Below are positions 12,037 to 23,588 of a stretch of DNA of 64,000 nt, one piece after another (positions within the stretch are counted from its first letter, which is position 1; every line of letters starts with the position of its first letter). The notes beneath the pieces are model-generated. The model was not told the DNA's origin. It was given only the letters and a program-made list of their open reading frames with translations, and did no database searches. The DNA comes from Sinohyriopsis cumingii (lineage: Eukaryota; Mollusca; Bivalvia; Unionida; Unionidae): contig JAPYKE020000555.1 in the NCBI GenBank assembly GCA_028554795.2, positions 62,001-126,000 of the forward strand. The letters are read 5' to 3'. Both the position numbers and the translations under genes were made by a program.

Positions 12037-12198
12037 TAAGAGTTTAACGTTGTTTTTTCTGAGTTTATCGTGGTATAAACTGTCAGTTGCCGATTCACAC
12101 AGCAAATAACGCCCGAAGGGCGTTACGTAAGCTGTGTGAGTCGGCAACTGACAGTTTATACCACGATAAACTCAGAAAAAAACAACGTTAAACTCTTA
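12037..12198. repeat. Fold-back (palindromic) element 1
   Basis: Two arms of about 68 bp (12037..12104 and about 12131..12198) are near-perfect reverse complements, with one mismatch and one single-base length difference. The apex has a second small stem, AACGCCC/GGGCGTT, with a GAA loop, separated from the long stem by a short unpaired loop. The arms carry TTTATCG and a TTCACACAGC apex shoulder, similar to element 2 at 34105. It sits where the Gypsy integrase remnant breaks off, which suggests insertion. No clear target duplication is visible. Confidence 0.9.
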
Positions 12199-13079
12199 TA
12201 ATTGAAATTTCAGTTATTCGTTATGTTATTTTGGTTGCATTATTAAAAAATAGAAATCTTAATTGAGCGTAGTAATACATGTTTGGGGTTTTTCTATTAC
12301 GTAGCTATATATAGCACTTGAGATTGTGCTGCTTGATCGGAATAAGGTCATCATAATACAAGTCCTTCAACCAATGGAAGCCAAATGTATACAATTATTT
12401 TTATAAAAAAAATGTAAGAATGTTGTTTTCCTTTAACGCTTACTTCGTGTCTGCCTTAAATGGCAGTGTTTATCTTATGCTGTACACGTGACTCTATTTG
12501 GACATAGGGCACAATTAATTTTACTATATGTTCTCTACATTTGTTTCTCAGTACTGACCTTTCCACTGTGTGACAATCAATACAAATCATATGTTAATCT
12601 AAAATACCTTCAAAGATGACTTCACGGTGAAGTTCTCGTCAAAGGTTGACCTGCTCTTTTTTTAGATGCTGAACTGTCAACAAAGCATCATGTAAACAGA
12701 ACACAGATTTCACTTCCGGATCATCACCAAGGCCTTATTACTCACTGTGCACTGTCGCCGAAATGCACACATACAACACCACCCTGAGCTCATATTATCA
12801 AGAATAAACAGTTACCTTTAAATCCCTACCAAAAATGCATAAATAAAACTCTTCTATCACCACCAAAATGAGAGAGGAAAACATGTTCTAAAATTAGACT
12901 AGAACTACATTCGTGGGTACTGAACTGGAAGTATTAATTGTGAACCGATTCCATTTATAGAAGTGGAAAAGTAGTTCTCCTTACAGATCATACAGAAATG
13001 AACGCAATTCGTTTTGATCACGTGGTAACATTCTGACCAATGGAAATGTTACTTTCCTGTACCAGCTATTGGCATTGCA
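12199..13079. other. AT-rich stretch, nothing recognised
   Basis: I looked for a continuation of the integrase beyond the palindrome on the minus strand and did not find one. No coding or repeat signal was recognised. Confidence 0.5.
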
Positions 13080-13131
13080 ATTATATATATATATGTATAT
13101 ATGTATATATATATATATATGTATATATGTA

Positions 13132-13174
<43 letters not shown>

Positions 13175-13215
13175 ATGTATATATGTATATATATATATGT
13201 ATATATATATATGTA

Positions 13216-13310
<95 letters not shown>

Positions 13311-13367
13311 GTATATATATATATATGTATGTTTGTATATATATATGTATATATATATATATGTATA

Positions 13368-13448
<81 letters not shown>

Positions 13449-13461
13449 ATGTATGTATGTA

Positions 13462-13553
<92 letters not shown>
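13080..13553. repeat. Large (TA)n/(TGTA)n compound microsatellite
   Basis: About 470 bp of TA interrupted by TGTA, TGTATG and ATCTATG variants. The long Ile-Tyr and Tyr-Met-Tyr frames across it are artefacts. It directly abuts the 5' end of the RTE-like LINE. Assembly length here may be unreliable. Confidence 0.98.
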
Positions 13554-13555
<2 letters not shown>

Positions 13556-13989
13556 TACATAATAATCTGCATCCAAACTGGTGCCAAATGTCATGCTTAG
13601 CATTCCTTTGGACCCCACCAGCAAGGACGAGAGGGGGATCCTGACGTCAGGGCAGCCCAGGATTTCCATACTCCACGCCCAGGCTTGCGCCCTGGAGAGG
13701 ACACTCCAGTCTCGCTACTGAGTGAGGAAACAACGGGTTATAAGTCCCACCCGATTAGCGTAGGGAAGAGGCACCACGGGTCAGCTTTCACGGTGGGAGG
13801 GATCATCGTGTCCCACTGGCCAACTATCGCCCGCCTCAAGCCGGGCAGCCCCCGGTCGATAAGGTGTTGACCCGCCATCGTCTGCCTCCTCCAGTGGGTG
13901 TCTGGAGCTCAGTGTGTTGTTCAGCATGACCAGCAGATGGTAATTTCACACCAGACAAAAGAAACAAGAAACCAATAAAGAAGACTCCA

Positions 13990-14800
13990 GCTCTACGATT
14001 TGCAAGCTGGAATGTGCGCACCATGTGTACAGGCATCTCCGACGACCTCAGAAAGTGGACGACACCAGAAAGACGGCCATCATCGATAGAGAACTCACTA
14101 GACTAAATATCAGCATAGCTGCCCTCCAGGAAACCAGGCTCGCCTGTAGTGGCTCCCTCAGAGAGGAAAACTACACCTTCATCTGGAAGGGTCGAGAACC
14201 TTAAGAGCCCCGCCAGCACGGAGTGGGCTTCGCCATCAGAAACAATCTCCTGGCCTCGGTTGAACCTCCCACAAGGGGCACTGAGCGTCTCTTGTCCATC
14301 CGCCTCACCACTGCTTCAGGTCCTGTCAACATCATCAGTGGCTACGCCCCAACCCTCACGTCGTCAGAAGACGCAAATGATCGTCAGAAGACGCAAATGA
14401 TCAGTTATATGGGCAGCTGGACGAACAGATCAAAGGATGCCCCAAAAATGAACTACTATTCCACCTCGGCGACTTTAATGCCAGAGTAGGTGCGGACCAC
14501 GAGTCCTGACCTACCTGCCTCGGATATCATGGCACTGGAAAGACCAACGAAAACGGTCAGAGACTGCTGCAGCTATGCGCCTACCATGGCCTGTGCGTCA
14601 CAAACACCTTCTTCAAGTGTAAGCCACAACACAAAGTGTCATGGAAACACTCTAGATCTCATCACTGGCACCAACTCGACTTGGTCATCACCAGGCGCTC
14701 TGCCCTTAACAGCGTCCTCTCCACCAGAACCTACCACAGTGCAAACTGCGACTCCGACCATGCCCTCTTGAGCAGCAGAGTACGACTACAGCCACACACA
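13990..14800 (+). pseudogene. LINE endonuclease domain, frame-broken
   Basis: The domain would nick target DNA to prime reverse transcription. It begins with LRFASWNVRTMC, the usual APE start with its metal-site asparagine. IAALQETRLA follows (active-site glutamate block, about 14113), then GVGFAIRN, a SGYAP block (about 14337), GDFNARVG (about 14467) and a terminal SDHAL (about 14755). These are the family landmarks in the right order. A 17-bp tandem duplication (CGTCAGAAGACGCAAAT repeated near 14360..14400) and several frameshifts separate them, so no functional product is expected. Confidence 0.88.
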
Positions 14801-15225
14801 CTATACCACTCAAAACCAAAAGGACGTCCTCACATAAACACCGCGCAGATGTCAGTCCCCGCCAAATTGGAGGAGTATGTATCCGCCCTGGACAAGGCTC
14901 TCCAGGACCTGCCTGAGCACGACGCTACAGCCAAGTGGAACGCCATGAAGGGTGCCATCTACAGTACAGCTATGTTAACGTTTGGCAAGAAGGAACGACC
15001 CAGCCAGGACTGGTTCAATGCACACCTATCAAGGATGGAACCACAAATCGAGTAGAAACGAAAAGCCTTCATAGCTTACAAAAAATGCCCTAATGAACGG
15101 ACGCTTGCTGCTCTCAGAAGTGCCCGAAGTAACACCCAACGCATCGCTAGACAGTATGCGAACGAGTACTGGCAACAACTGTGTGAAGGGATCCAGCGCA
15201 GTGCCTGTCCGGACTCGTCCAAGGT

Positions 15226-16543
15226 ATGTACAGTGGCATCAAGAAGGCTCTAGGCCCTACAGTGAAAGGGGTCGCTCCCCTGAAATCTCTGATGGGAGAG
15301 AAGATCACAGACCGTGAGCAACAGATGGCCAGATGGGTGGAGCACTTCTCAGAGCTATACTCCCGAGAAACGTCAGTCACCGATGCAGCCCTCAGCAGCA
15401 TAAAGAATCTGCCCATCATGGAAGAGCTCGACAAAGTGCCAACCTTAGAGGAGCTCAGCAAAGCAATCGACTGCCTTCCAAACGACAAAGCACCAGGTAG
15501 TGACAGCATCCCGCCCGAAGCTATCAAACCAGGAAAACCAACATTGATTAAACCACTGCATGAGCTACTTTGCCTCTGCTGGAAGGAAGGAGCAGTCCCC
15601 CAAGACATGCGCGGTGCCACAATTGTGACCCTTTACAAAAACAAGGGCGATCGCAGTGACTGTAATAATTACAGAGGGATCTCGCTCTTGAGTATTGTTG
15701 GTAAAGTGTACGCCCGCATCATACTCAGCAGGCTGCAGTTGCTGGCGGACCGTGTGTACCCGGAATATCAGTGCGGCTTCAGAGCTGGCAGGTCGACGAC
15801 AGACATGATCTTCTCCCTACGACAACTCGAAGAGAAGAGCAGAAAGCAAGGTCAACCACTCATGATGTTCTTCGACCTCACCAAGGCCTTTGACTTGGTC
15901 AGCAGGAAGGGCCTTTTTAAACTTCTGAGTAAGATCGGTTGCCCCCCCCCCAAAAAAAAAAAAACTCAACATGATAGTCTCTTTTTATGCAGAAATGCAG
16001 GGAACAGTCCTGTATGATGGATCCTCCTCAACCTCCTTCCCAATTAACAGCGGCGTGAAGCAGGGCTGCGTGCTGGCACCAGCACTTTTTGGGATCTTCT
16101 TCTCCCTGCTCCTGTCCTACGCCTTCGACACGTCCACAGATGGCATATATCTACACACCAGGTCCGACGGGAGGCTGTTCAACCTGGCACGACTGAGCTC
16201 GAAGACCAAAGTGAGAGCTGTGCTCATCAGGGAGATGCTTTTAGCAGATGACGCAGCTCTTGTAACCCACACCGAGGAAGCCCTCCAGAGAATGGGAGAC
16301 CGTTTTGCTGATGCCTGCATGCAGTTTGGTCTCACCATCAGCTTGGAAAAAACAAATGTCAGTGTGCAAGATACCACCATTGCCCCTTCCATCAAAATCA
16401 ACGGTGTCACCCTGGAAGCAGTCAACAACTTTACATACCTGGGGTCAACCATCAGCAACACACTCTCGATTGATATGGAGCTGGACAGAAGGCTTCGAAA
16501 GGCAAACACCATCATGGCTCGATCAACGAAGAGGGTGTGGTAA
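15226..16543 (+). pseudogene. LINE reverse transcriptase, two overlapping frames
   Basis: The first frame (15226..16017) carries KAPGSDSIPPE, LYKNKGDRSDCNNYRGISLL, GFRAGRSTTD and FFDLTKAFDLVS, the block with the first catalytic aspartate. At about 15943 a run of ten C followed by thirteen A shifts the frame. The second frame (15971..16543) carries NSGVKQGCVLAP and the catalytic loop LLADDAAL (here LADD), then TYLGSTIS. A stop after STKRVW at 16541 ends it. The downstream text (YQACVLSILLYGSETW, about 16580) continues in another frame. The key catalytic aspartates are intact; only the frame is lost. Confidence 0.92.
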
Positions 16544-17017
16544 AACAACGCGCTGACAGAGCACACCAAGGTCCGAATCTACCAGGCCTGCGTTCTCAGC
16601 ATCCTTCTATATGGAAGTGAGACCTGGAGTACCTACATGAGGCAAGAACACCGGCTCAACTCCTTCCATATACGGTGCCTAAAACGCATCCTGAAAATCG
16701 GCTGGCAAGACCGTAATCCACACAGCGAGATCCTTCAGCGTGCAAGTACCCCCAGCATGTACTCCCTGTTGAGCAAACGCCGCCTTCGATAGCTGGGAGG
16801 ATGGAAGGTTGCCAAAGGATTTCCTATATTGACAGCTGGCAACTGGCATGAGAAGAGTCGGCCCCCCCCCCCACTCCGTTTCAAGGATGTATGCAAGAGG
16901 GACATGAAGGCATGCAACATTTCACCCGATGGCTGGGAAGAGCTGGCCGAGGACCGAGGCACCTGAAGACTGACGGTAAACAATGACATATCAGTCGCTG
17001 ATGCGAGGAGAGGCCAG

Positions 17018-17200
17018 TTGGCGGCGGAGAAACGTAAGAGAAAGAAGAACGCGGCAGCAACCACAGTAACACAGACTTCCCAGTATATATGCGCCAACTG
17101 CAATAGGGACTGTCACTCACGTATAGGCCTGCACAGTCACAGCAGACGATGCCAACAGAGACAGCAACACCTCAAGGGCGCTATTCGCATGGTCTTTTGA
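17018..17200 (+). pseudogene. LINE C-terminal zinc-knuckle piece
   Basis: The open stretch encodes a basic segment (RKRKKN) and then CANCNRDCHSRIGLHSHSRRC, a C2HC-like knuckle found at the C terminus of this LINE group; it probably binds nucleic acid. It is the last part of the broken LINE frame and not an independent gene. The stop at 17198 lies just before the short GATGATGA-bearing 3' end. Confidence 0.85.
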
Positions 17201-17222
17201 GACTGAGTCGCCAATGATGATG

Positions 17223-17599
17223 ACATAAGGAAAGTATGGACTGGCCCACATATGGGTTAAATAACTCGACATACAAGCTAACCATTAAAATACTATGTTC
17301 CAAGTGATTATAATAGACCGCTCATATTGATTAAACTACCGCTGTGTGATTAAATATATTGAATATATAATACATGAGTTGCTCGTGGATAAGTGAGATT
17401 TTACACTTACATTTTGCTAGCCACCCAAAACACCCATTAAACAATACTTGTACTCGTGCATATATGTACACAATTTGTTATCATATTTGTTTAAGACTGT
17501 ATGAAATATTGTTGGTTAAAACATATATCTGCTGTGCATTGTGCGCACCTTCGTGCAAACTCCCTATTTAGCTATGGATTAAACACTGAACGTTTATTT
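17223..17599. other. AT-rich flank, nothing recognised
   Basis: DNA after the LINE 3' end; I see no motif in it. Confidence 0.5.
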
Positions 17600-17665
17600 G
17601 AATTAAGTTCAATATATTAGTGAATTAAGTTCGATATATTAGTGAAATAAATTCGATATATTAGT
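17600..17665. repeat. Three tandem 22-bp units
   Basis: GAATTAAGTTC(A/G)ATATATTAGT is repeated three times in register (17600, 17622 and 17644). The third copy has two changes. Confidence 0.95.
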
Positions 17666-17669
17666 GAAT

Positions 17670-18360
17670 ACAAAAGTATTGTCTATATGGAATTAACATT
17701 TGTAGGACATATGATACGATGCCGAACAAAGTAACTAAAATCGTATCTTCCTTAGCGAGACAACAACTAACGAATTGTGTCTATTTGTGGTAAATGAGTT
17801 TCGGCAGACGTGTCTCAGTCATTCAAATATTCGTAAGAATACACTCCTCTGCCGGTGTATAAACCCAATAGTCCATCGCCAGCTCCACAAGTATCAGCGA
17901 GCGTAAAACAATAATTGCCAAGGTTGTTCATGAGCTTGTCCATGCTGGTATGAATAAACTTCAGCGGGTCATTCAACATCAGTTGTCAATTCCTAAACGC
18001 CATGTATTTTTCATTATTGTTGAATATTAATATTATTGGCGCATTTCATCCTGCAGGATCCTTATATAATCATTTGATCATCACAACCACGCAGTTTATG
18101 AAGCATCACAGAAGTATTTGTTTTCTTGGATAGAATACCAACTGTAGATTGAATGAGCTATGTGGCAATGATCTCTTGTTTTGGTATAATGTACCAAAGG
18201 TACCATCACTGATGCAACAATCAGTACTGCATAAATCGTGCGTGTGTCATCAGTTAGTTATAATGATGACCGTGGGGGAAGATATCTGCTATCTGACCCA
18301 CTGCACTGTAAGCTCTAACGATTTTCAGAGCACCTCTACTGAGTTTGGGGCGCGGTTCAA
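17670..18360. other. No recognised feature
   Basis: Only short noise frames; no motif was recognised on either strand. Confidence 0.45.
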
Positions 18361-18363
18361 CAG

Positions 18364-19722
18364 TCATGACTCAGTTTGTCCATCATATCTGACTTCCATA
18401 TAACAAAACCTCCACGGGTTATGTTCAGCTGCTAGCGTTGTATTTGTTTGAAACAGATGAATGTCAAGTGGAATGTCAAGATAAAGCCAATTTAGATGAT
18501 ATAAGGTACAGTTCTGTTTCAGTTGCACTACTGTAAATGTTACAATGCTAGTATCATAAACACTGCAGCTTTGCATTTGATTGTATGTCGTTGTGCTAGT
18601 CAGGTAACTGTGAGGTACTACATACATGCAAGTTACGTCTGCATGGAAATGTTCATGCGCTGCTAAGGCGGCATATTTTTGTGAAAAAGTTTGCATCCAC
18701 ACATAATCGTACCGCGACTCTAAATTATGTGACAATAACAAATCAATATTCAACTGCTTTAATGTGTATATCGATTATCGATTCGGCTGCAGGCCTTTAT
18801 CCGAACATATACATTGACAGCATGTTAGGAAAACGTCGCTCAAACTTACCATATCAGTAACTTGGAAAGTAAATTCTATTGTACTAAACGTAGGTTAATC
18901 AATGTGTTGTCGCTAATTTGCAGGTTGGCTTTGATTATCGATCGCCACGCAACAAAAGCACATATTCCAAACACAGATTGTCATCATTTTCACATTTATC
19001 ACTACTCATCGCGGAATACAAGCTGGCGTTGGAATGTCATTCGACTAGCGGAACATATTTGACGGGGAAATATGAATTTGCTCTTCTACACAGTAAATTT
19101 TGATTCTGCGGTGGTGATTCTTAAGCATCTCAATAATCCGTGCAAAGAATCTTTACCAACTTCATAGTTAATGGTCTCAGAGTCTTTACGATTTAGGATT
19201 ACGCAAGAGGTGTTAAGAATTCAAGTGCTTGTGATTTTAAACGCTTCATCAGTGACATGGTTAAGCAACATAATTAAATTCACATCGAGAAAAATTTCCA
19301 TCTTAACCTCGGAGGTGGTGGTATGCTGTAACGTTAATATAATTCCTGGAGTCATCTTTGAAGTAAATTTAACAGCGTCATTCTCGTATTCGATGAAATA
19401 ATTGCCTTATAATCGAGGAAATATCCACTACATTTATGTAACTCAGTCTCGGGGTCAGTAGTAATAGCCTGTTCGATGGGGCGGCTACGCTCTTATTCAT
19501 CGCCAGCCACCGTGTTATTACAAGATGCTTTGCACATAAAGAAATCTTGATATGACACTGCGTTGCCATTTCACGAGGTAAATTCACAGTCGACTGTGAT
19601 GTCTCTGCCGAACGCCGTAATATTATATGTATGTCAGCTGTTTCATTCTGCTTGGAATCCTTATGCCACGTGAATTGCTTGAGTTGGTTCACATTCGGAA
19701 TGCTACATATAAAGAGAATCAT
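18364..19722 (-). pseudogene. Unidentified coding-like remnants, minus strand
   Basis: I do not recognise this. Open pieces cluster on the minus strand: 18364..18753 (129 codons, includes HADVTCMYVV and NWLYLDIPLDIHLF) and 19378..19722 (114 codons). A third stretch, about 19000..19404, is broken by only two stops and includes KMEIFLDVNLIMLLNHV. Composition is less AT-biased than the flanks, and residue use is richer than in the simple-sequence frames. Plus-strand frames also run open here (18918..19103, 19627..19917), which weakens the case. It could be a decayed host or mobile-element gene, or chance. Confidence 0.22.
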
Positions 19723-20038
19723 TGTCTCATTGAGAAATATTTATATTCTTATTTTATCCGTGTCGGAAACTGTAGTTACTTAAATCATGACTATTATTCA
19801 CGTGTTTCTACAATTATGGTTCAGAAAAATATCGCCCACGCTCGCTATAATACTCGCGAACAAACCCACTTGGTCGGCAAAGCCAATTACGCGACTTCAT
19901 TCCGATACTGCATTTAAGTCGTGAACCAAGACTAAAACGTAACGTTAGCAAATGTTCGTGACGGCATGTACTGACGCATAATTTGTATTTTACCTGGCGT
20001 ACACATTTGCAGTGATTGCATCCTACTGACATTGAACG

Positions 20039-20176
<138 letters not shown>

Positions 20177-20232
20177 TTGTTTCATGTGTGTAGCCTCGAA
20201 TAAACAGTAACACAAGAAGGAGTTCAACAAAA

Positions 20233-20270
20233 AGCTTTGTAAAATACAATAAATTATTTCCCTGGAAACA
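20233..20270 (+). repeat. Dispersed motif copy beside (TA)n
   Basis: AAGCTTTGTAAAATACAATA is followed by AATTATTTCCCT, about 60 bp after the (TA)n tract. The preceding AGTAACACAAGAAGG also resembles DNA beside the 52.7-kb copy. Confidence 0.6.
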
Positions 20271-21360
20271 TTCTGTAAAAAGGAAAAATATATGAACTTA
20301 CGGTTTTAAGAATCAAATCAAAAAATAATCCAAGAATAAATTGTTTGAAGTCCTAATAACAAAATGTTCTAATGATTTCAAGTCCGAGTCACGGCGAAGG
20401 ATCCAAGATGGAAGACAATGGCGTATGCTGTAATATGTATTGTTGAAGTCTAGAGTTCTTTGTAGAAACAAGAAATATCACTCCAGTTTTGGAAATCTGA
20501 GTACATTTTTATAATAGTTGTCTTTTAATAAGAATCTCATATGAGCACATGTATTTCCAGGAAAAAAGAATTAATCCTTTTGAATCCAAGTAATTTGACT
20601 CCAAAGATCACAACATAGAACTTCCAGTGTAAGAAACAAAAACAACTACTACTGAGAATATCTCTCCAAAACGAAGGTTATATCGTATTTTAAAAGGCAA
20701 AAAGGGAGTCACGTGATCATGTTCCAGAACCTCGTTGAAACTATGTACTTGTTAAAGATCACGTACACCCAGTGTGGCCCTGACGAAATCCAATCATTAT
20801 ACTCTAAGAAATAAAATTTTAAAAAATTACATCTTAAATCAGTAGTCCCATGATGACCTCGACAACAACCAATCATTTTAAAATAAAAATAGAACTTGTT
20901 TACGTGGTTGCTACTAATTTTGAATCAAGGTCAGGATCTAGGTCAACACCTGGTATTTACTAAAACAGTCATGGTCAAACTATTTTCTGGGAAAAATATT
21001 ATCTCCAGTGAATACATTTACATTACAATAGCATGTAATAGAAAAAATTAAAACTGACACACGAACAATTAAATTGAAATAAATATATATTAGATCGATA
21101 TAATTAAATCAAATATACAAACCAATATATATTGCATGATGTATTGTTCCCTTTTCTACATGCATCCACAAACGTACTGCATCATATCTTCAAAATATCA
21201 AGGTCATATTAAGATCTAGTTTATGTTTTCAATTAAGGTTTTTCTATCTTGTCTTGCAACAAATCTAACCACCAAGCTACAGGAACATGAATTGTCTAAC
21301 AATCTGTTACACTGGTCAACAGTGAAATCATTACTGACTTGAAAAGGCCCTAATCTGTAG
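20271..21360. other. AT-rich stretch, nothing recognised
   Basis: No coding or repeat signal was recognised up to the left inverted repeat of the transposon. Confidence 0.5.
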
Positions 21361-21417
21361 TATTTTGGTGTGCCGAACACGAATATAACCGTGAAAAATT
21401 TGTATTGGCTCTCGTTT
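21361..21417. repeat. Left terminal inverted repeat
   Basis: GTGCCGAACACGAATAT near the outer end and TTGGCTCTCGTTTT near the inner end pair with the reverse complement of 23589..23648. By eye roughly three quarters of positions match. Confidence 0.8.
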
Positions 21418-21570
21418 TGAAGATATTCATATACCTCATTTTCTATGTTTCACTGTGTAAATTTCTCCAGTAGGACTGCAGCAACATCCGGAATAATGAT
21501 GTAACATTGCATAATACCATCATGCTCACATCATCCACAGTTGATTGCATCATTTTCTGATGCAATGCAA

Positions 21571-21690
21571 TACTAATGCCATGCGGCTGCTGAAGTAAGT
21601 TGACGTCAGCAGTGTACTATACATGTGTAGGCCTATTATACTAATGCCAGGCGGCTGCTGAAGCTGACGTAAGCAGTGTACTATATAAAG
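21571..21690 (+). promoter_or_regulatory. Direct-repeat promoter region of the transposase gene
   Basis: Two direct repeats of about 50 bp (from about 21573 and 21641) each contain CTAATGCCA, GCGGCTGCTGAAG, a TGACGT element and CAGTGTACTATA. The first carries the palindromic CRE-like TGACGTCA (21601..21608). The second ends in a TATA box, CTATATAAAG (21681..21690), about 115 bp before the start codon, whereas the first reads CTATACATG. This suggests a promoter made by duplication with only one copy keeping a good TATA. It is a sequence inference only. Confidence 0.55.
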
Positions 21691-21803
21691 CCCAATCAGA
21701 TAGGTTCAGCATTTAAAATATTTTAGACGTTGTGCGAGACAGTTCAAGCTACTGTTACATAAAACTTATTATTTTATCCATTTACGTACAATAAAGAACA
21801 GTA

Positions 21804-23492
21804 ATGCCTCGAAAGTGTGTTAATACCGCGGACAATTTTTGCTATATTTGTGGGGAAGTGACATTTGCCAACCAGAAGAAAAGTATCAATTCTCAAGTGA
21901 AGAAGGCATATCATCTTTACTTCGGATGCAAGGTTGGTGACCAACACAAGCCTTGGGCTCCGCATATATGCTGTGCTACATGTACAACACAGCTTTCACA
22001 GTGGTTGAATTGCAAAAGGTCATCAATGCCGTTTGCAGTCCCAATGGTGTGGAGAGAGCCAAGCAACCACCTAAATGACTGTTACTTCTGCTTGGTTCCT
22101 CCTCTTTCCGGCGGAATAACGAAGCGAAAGAAGTCGAGAATAGTCTACCCAAACATTCCGTCTGCATTGAGACCAGTTCCACATGGTGAGGGACTTCCTA
22201 TTCCAGAACCTCCAGCAGAATATTCTCTTGATTCATCTGACGAAGACAAAGGTGAGTCGACCTGTTCTTCTCCTGGTCCATCAGCATGCAGTGATCCAGA
22301 TTTTCACTGTGGTGCATCATCAACCCCACACAGAATAACACAGGAAGAACTAAATGACCTGATTCGTGATTTGGACTTATCAAAGAACAAGGCAGAATTG
22401 CTAGGATCAAGACTCCAACAATGGAATCTTCTAGAAGAAGATGTCACAATTACTGCATATCGAAAGCGCCACCAGCAATTGGAGCCTTTCTTCAGAAAGG
22501 AAAGTAATCTGATATTCTGTTCCGATATTGAGGGCCTCATGAATGCTTTAAAAATCACTCATGACCCACAAGAATGGAGACTATTTGTGGACTCTTCGAA
22601 ACTGAGTCTCAAGGCTGTGCTTTTGCACAATGGAAACATTCTTCCATCTATTCCAGTAGCGTATGCTGTCCACATGAAAGAGACATACGATAACTTAAGG
22701 CAGCTACTGAATTCCATTGAGTATAACAAGTACAGCTGGCACCTCTGTGGTGATTTGAAGGTAGTTGCCCTTTTAATGGGACTGCAGCAAGGATATACAA
22801 AATACATGTGTTTCTTATGCGAGTGGGATAGCCGAGCAAGGGAAATGCACTACATGAGGAAGGAATGGACTCACAGGCAGAATGTAGCCATTGGAGAGAA
22901 GAATATCCAACACCCAGCTCTGGTTGAGGCTCAGAAAATCTTGCTACCACCCCTTCACATCAAACTAGGTTTGATGAAGAACTTCGTGAAAGCCATTGAC
23001 AGGACTTTGCCAGCATTCCGATACCTGCATGAAAAATTCCCTCGACTCAGCGAAGCAAAGATTAAAGAGGGAGTTTTTGTGGGTCCTCAGATTCGAGAGC
23101 TTTTCAAAGATGACCGGTTCAACAACTTGCTGGAAGGTGACGCGAAACAAGCATGGAATGCTTTTCGCCTAGTTTCTACAAACTTCCTCGGAAATGTTAG
23201 GGCAGAAAACTATAAGGAACTAGTAGAAGACATGTTGATGAAGTATAAGAAACTTGGCTGCAATATGTCTCTAAAGATTCACTTCCTTCATTCCCATTTG
23301 GATTTCTTTCCTAGCAACTGTGGTATTGTTAGTGATGAACACGGCGAACGTTTTCATCAAGATATCGCAACAATGGAACAAAGATACCAGGGAAAATGGT
23401 CCACTACAATGCTGGCTGACTACTGCTGGACACTCCTCAGAGATGCTCCCGAACAGCTGTACAAGAGACAGGCGAAGAAATCTAAGATGTAG
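21804..23492 (+). CDS. Transposase-like protein, uncharacterised family, 562 aa
   Basis: Intact gene inside the inverted-repeat element. Cysteines and histidine suggest an N-terminal zinc-binding region (C13-x2-C16, C57-x2-C60, H89-x3-C93-x2-C96), probably for DNA binding. A proline- and acid-rich linker follows (about 115-170; SSDEDKGES). A helical segment (about 180-230) leads to the core: D263 in LFVDSSK, D317 in CGDLKVV, C336-x2-C339 just after it, a conserved PPLHIKLGLMKNF (383-395) and DEHGERFHQD (511-520). D263, D317 and E512 or E515 could form a DDE triad, with the C-x2-C placed as in several DDE superfamilies. The tail is basic. The first ATG, shortly after the TATA box, is taken as the start. 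No polyadenylation signal lies before the right repeat. Domestication is possible, but the flanking inverted repeats favour a mobile gene. Confidence 0.85.
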   Translation: MPRKCVNTADNFCYICGEVTFANQKKSINSQVKKAYHLYFGCKVGDQHKPWAPHICCATCTTQLSQWLNCKRSSMPFAVPMVWREPSNHLNDCYFCLVPPLSGGITKRKKSRIVYPNIPSALRPVPHGEGLPIPEPPAEYSLDSSDEDKGESTCSSPGPSACSDPDFHCGASSTPHRITQEELNDLIRDLDLSKNKAELLGSRLQQWNLLEEDVTITAYRKRHQQLEPFFRKESNLIFCSDIEGLMNALKITHDPQEWRLFVDSSKLSLKAVLLHNGNILPSIPVAYAVHMKETYDNLRQLLNSIEYNKYSWHLCGDLKVVALLMGLQQGYTKYMCFLCEWDSRAREMHYMRKEWTHRQNVAIGEKNIQHPALVEAQKILLPPLHIKLGLMKNFVKAIDRTLPAFRYLHEKFPRLSEAKIKEGVFVGPQIRELFKDDRFNNLLEGDAKQAWNAFRLVSTNFLGNVRAENYKELVEDMLMKYKKLGCNMSLKIHFLHSHLDFFPSNCGIVSDEHGERFHQDIATMEQRYQGKWSTTMLADYCWTLLRDAPEQLYKRQAKKSKM

Positions 23493-23588
23493 TCAATGAC
23501 TTGATTTTTTATAGGTAGGCTATTACAGTTGACCTTTTACTATTGGAATGCATTTCGTTATGTAAACATTAATTTCTTGCAGATTACA

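Larger units (their letters stand above)
13560..17222 (+). mobile_element. RTE-like APE-type LINE, near full length, inactive
   Basis: A non-LTR retrotransposon of about 3.7 kb, clearly more GC-rich than its surroundings. In order it has a GC-rich 5' part, an apurinic-type endonuclease (from about 13990), a reverse transcriptase (about 15226..16540), a thumb/connection region and a C-terminal zinc knuckle (about 17083..17150). The short 3' end has a GATGATGA run, typical of RTE elements. Many stops and frameshifts, including one at a C10A13 homopolymer (about 15943..15964), break the single expected reading frame. Target-site duplications were not found. The (TA)n block abuts its 5' end. Clade (RTE-like) is inferred from overall layout and 3' end. 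Confidence 0.9.

Noticed and set aside
13040..13644. Open frames of 153-191 codons in three phases
   Set aside because: They translate a TA/TGTA microsatellite (Ile-Tyr and Met-Tyr repeats).
15147..15620. 157-codon minus-strand frame
   Set aside because: Antisense shadow of the LINE reverse transcriptase.
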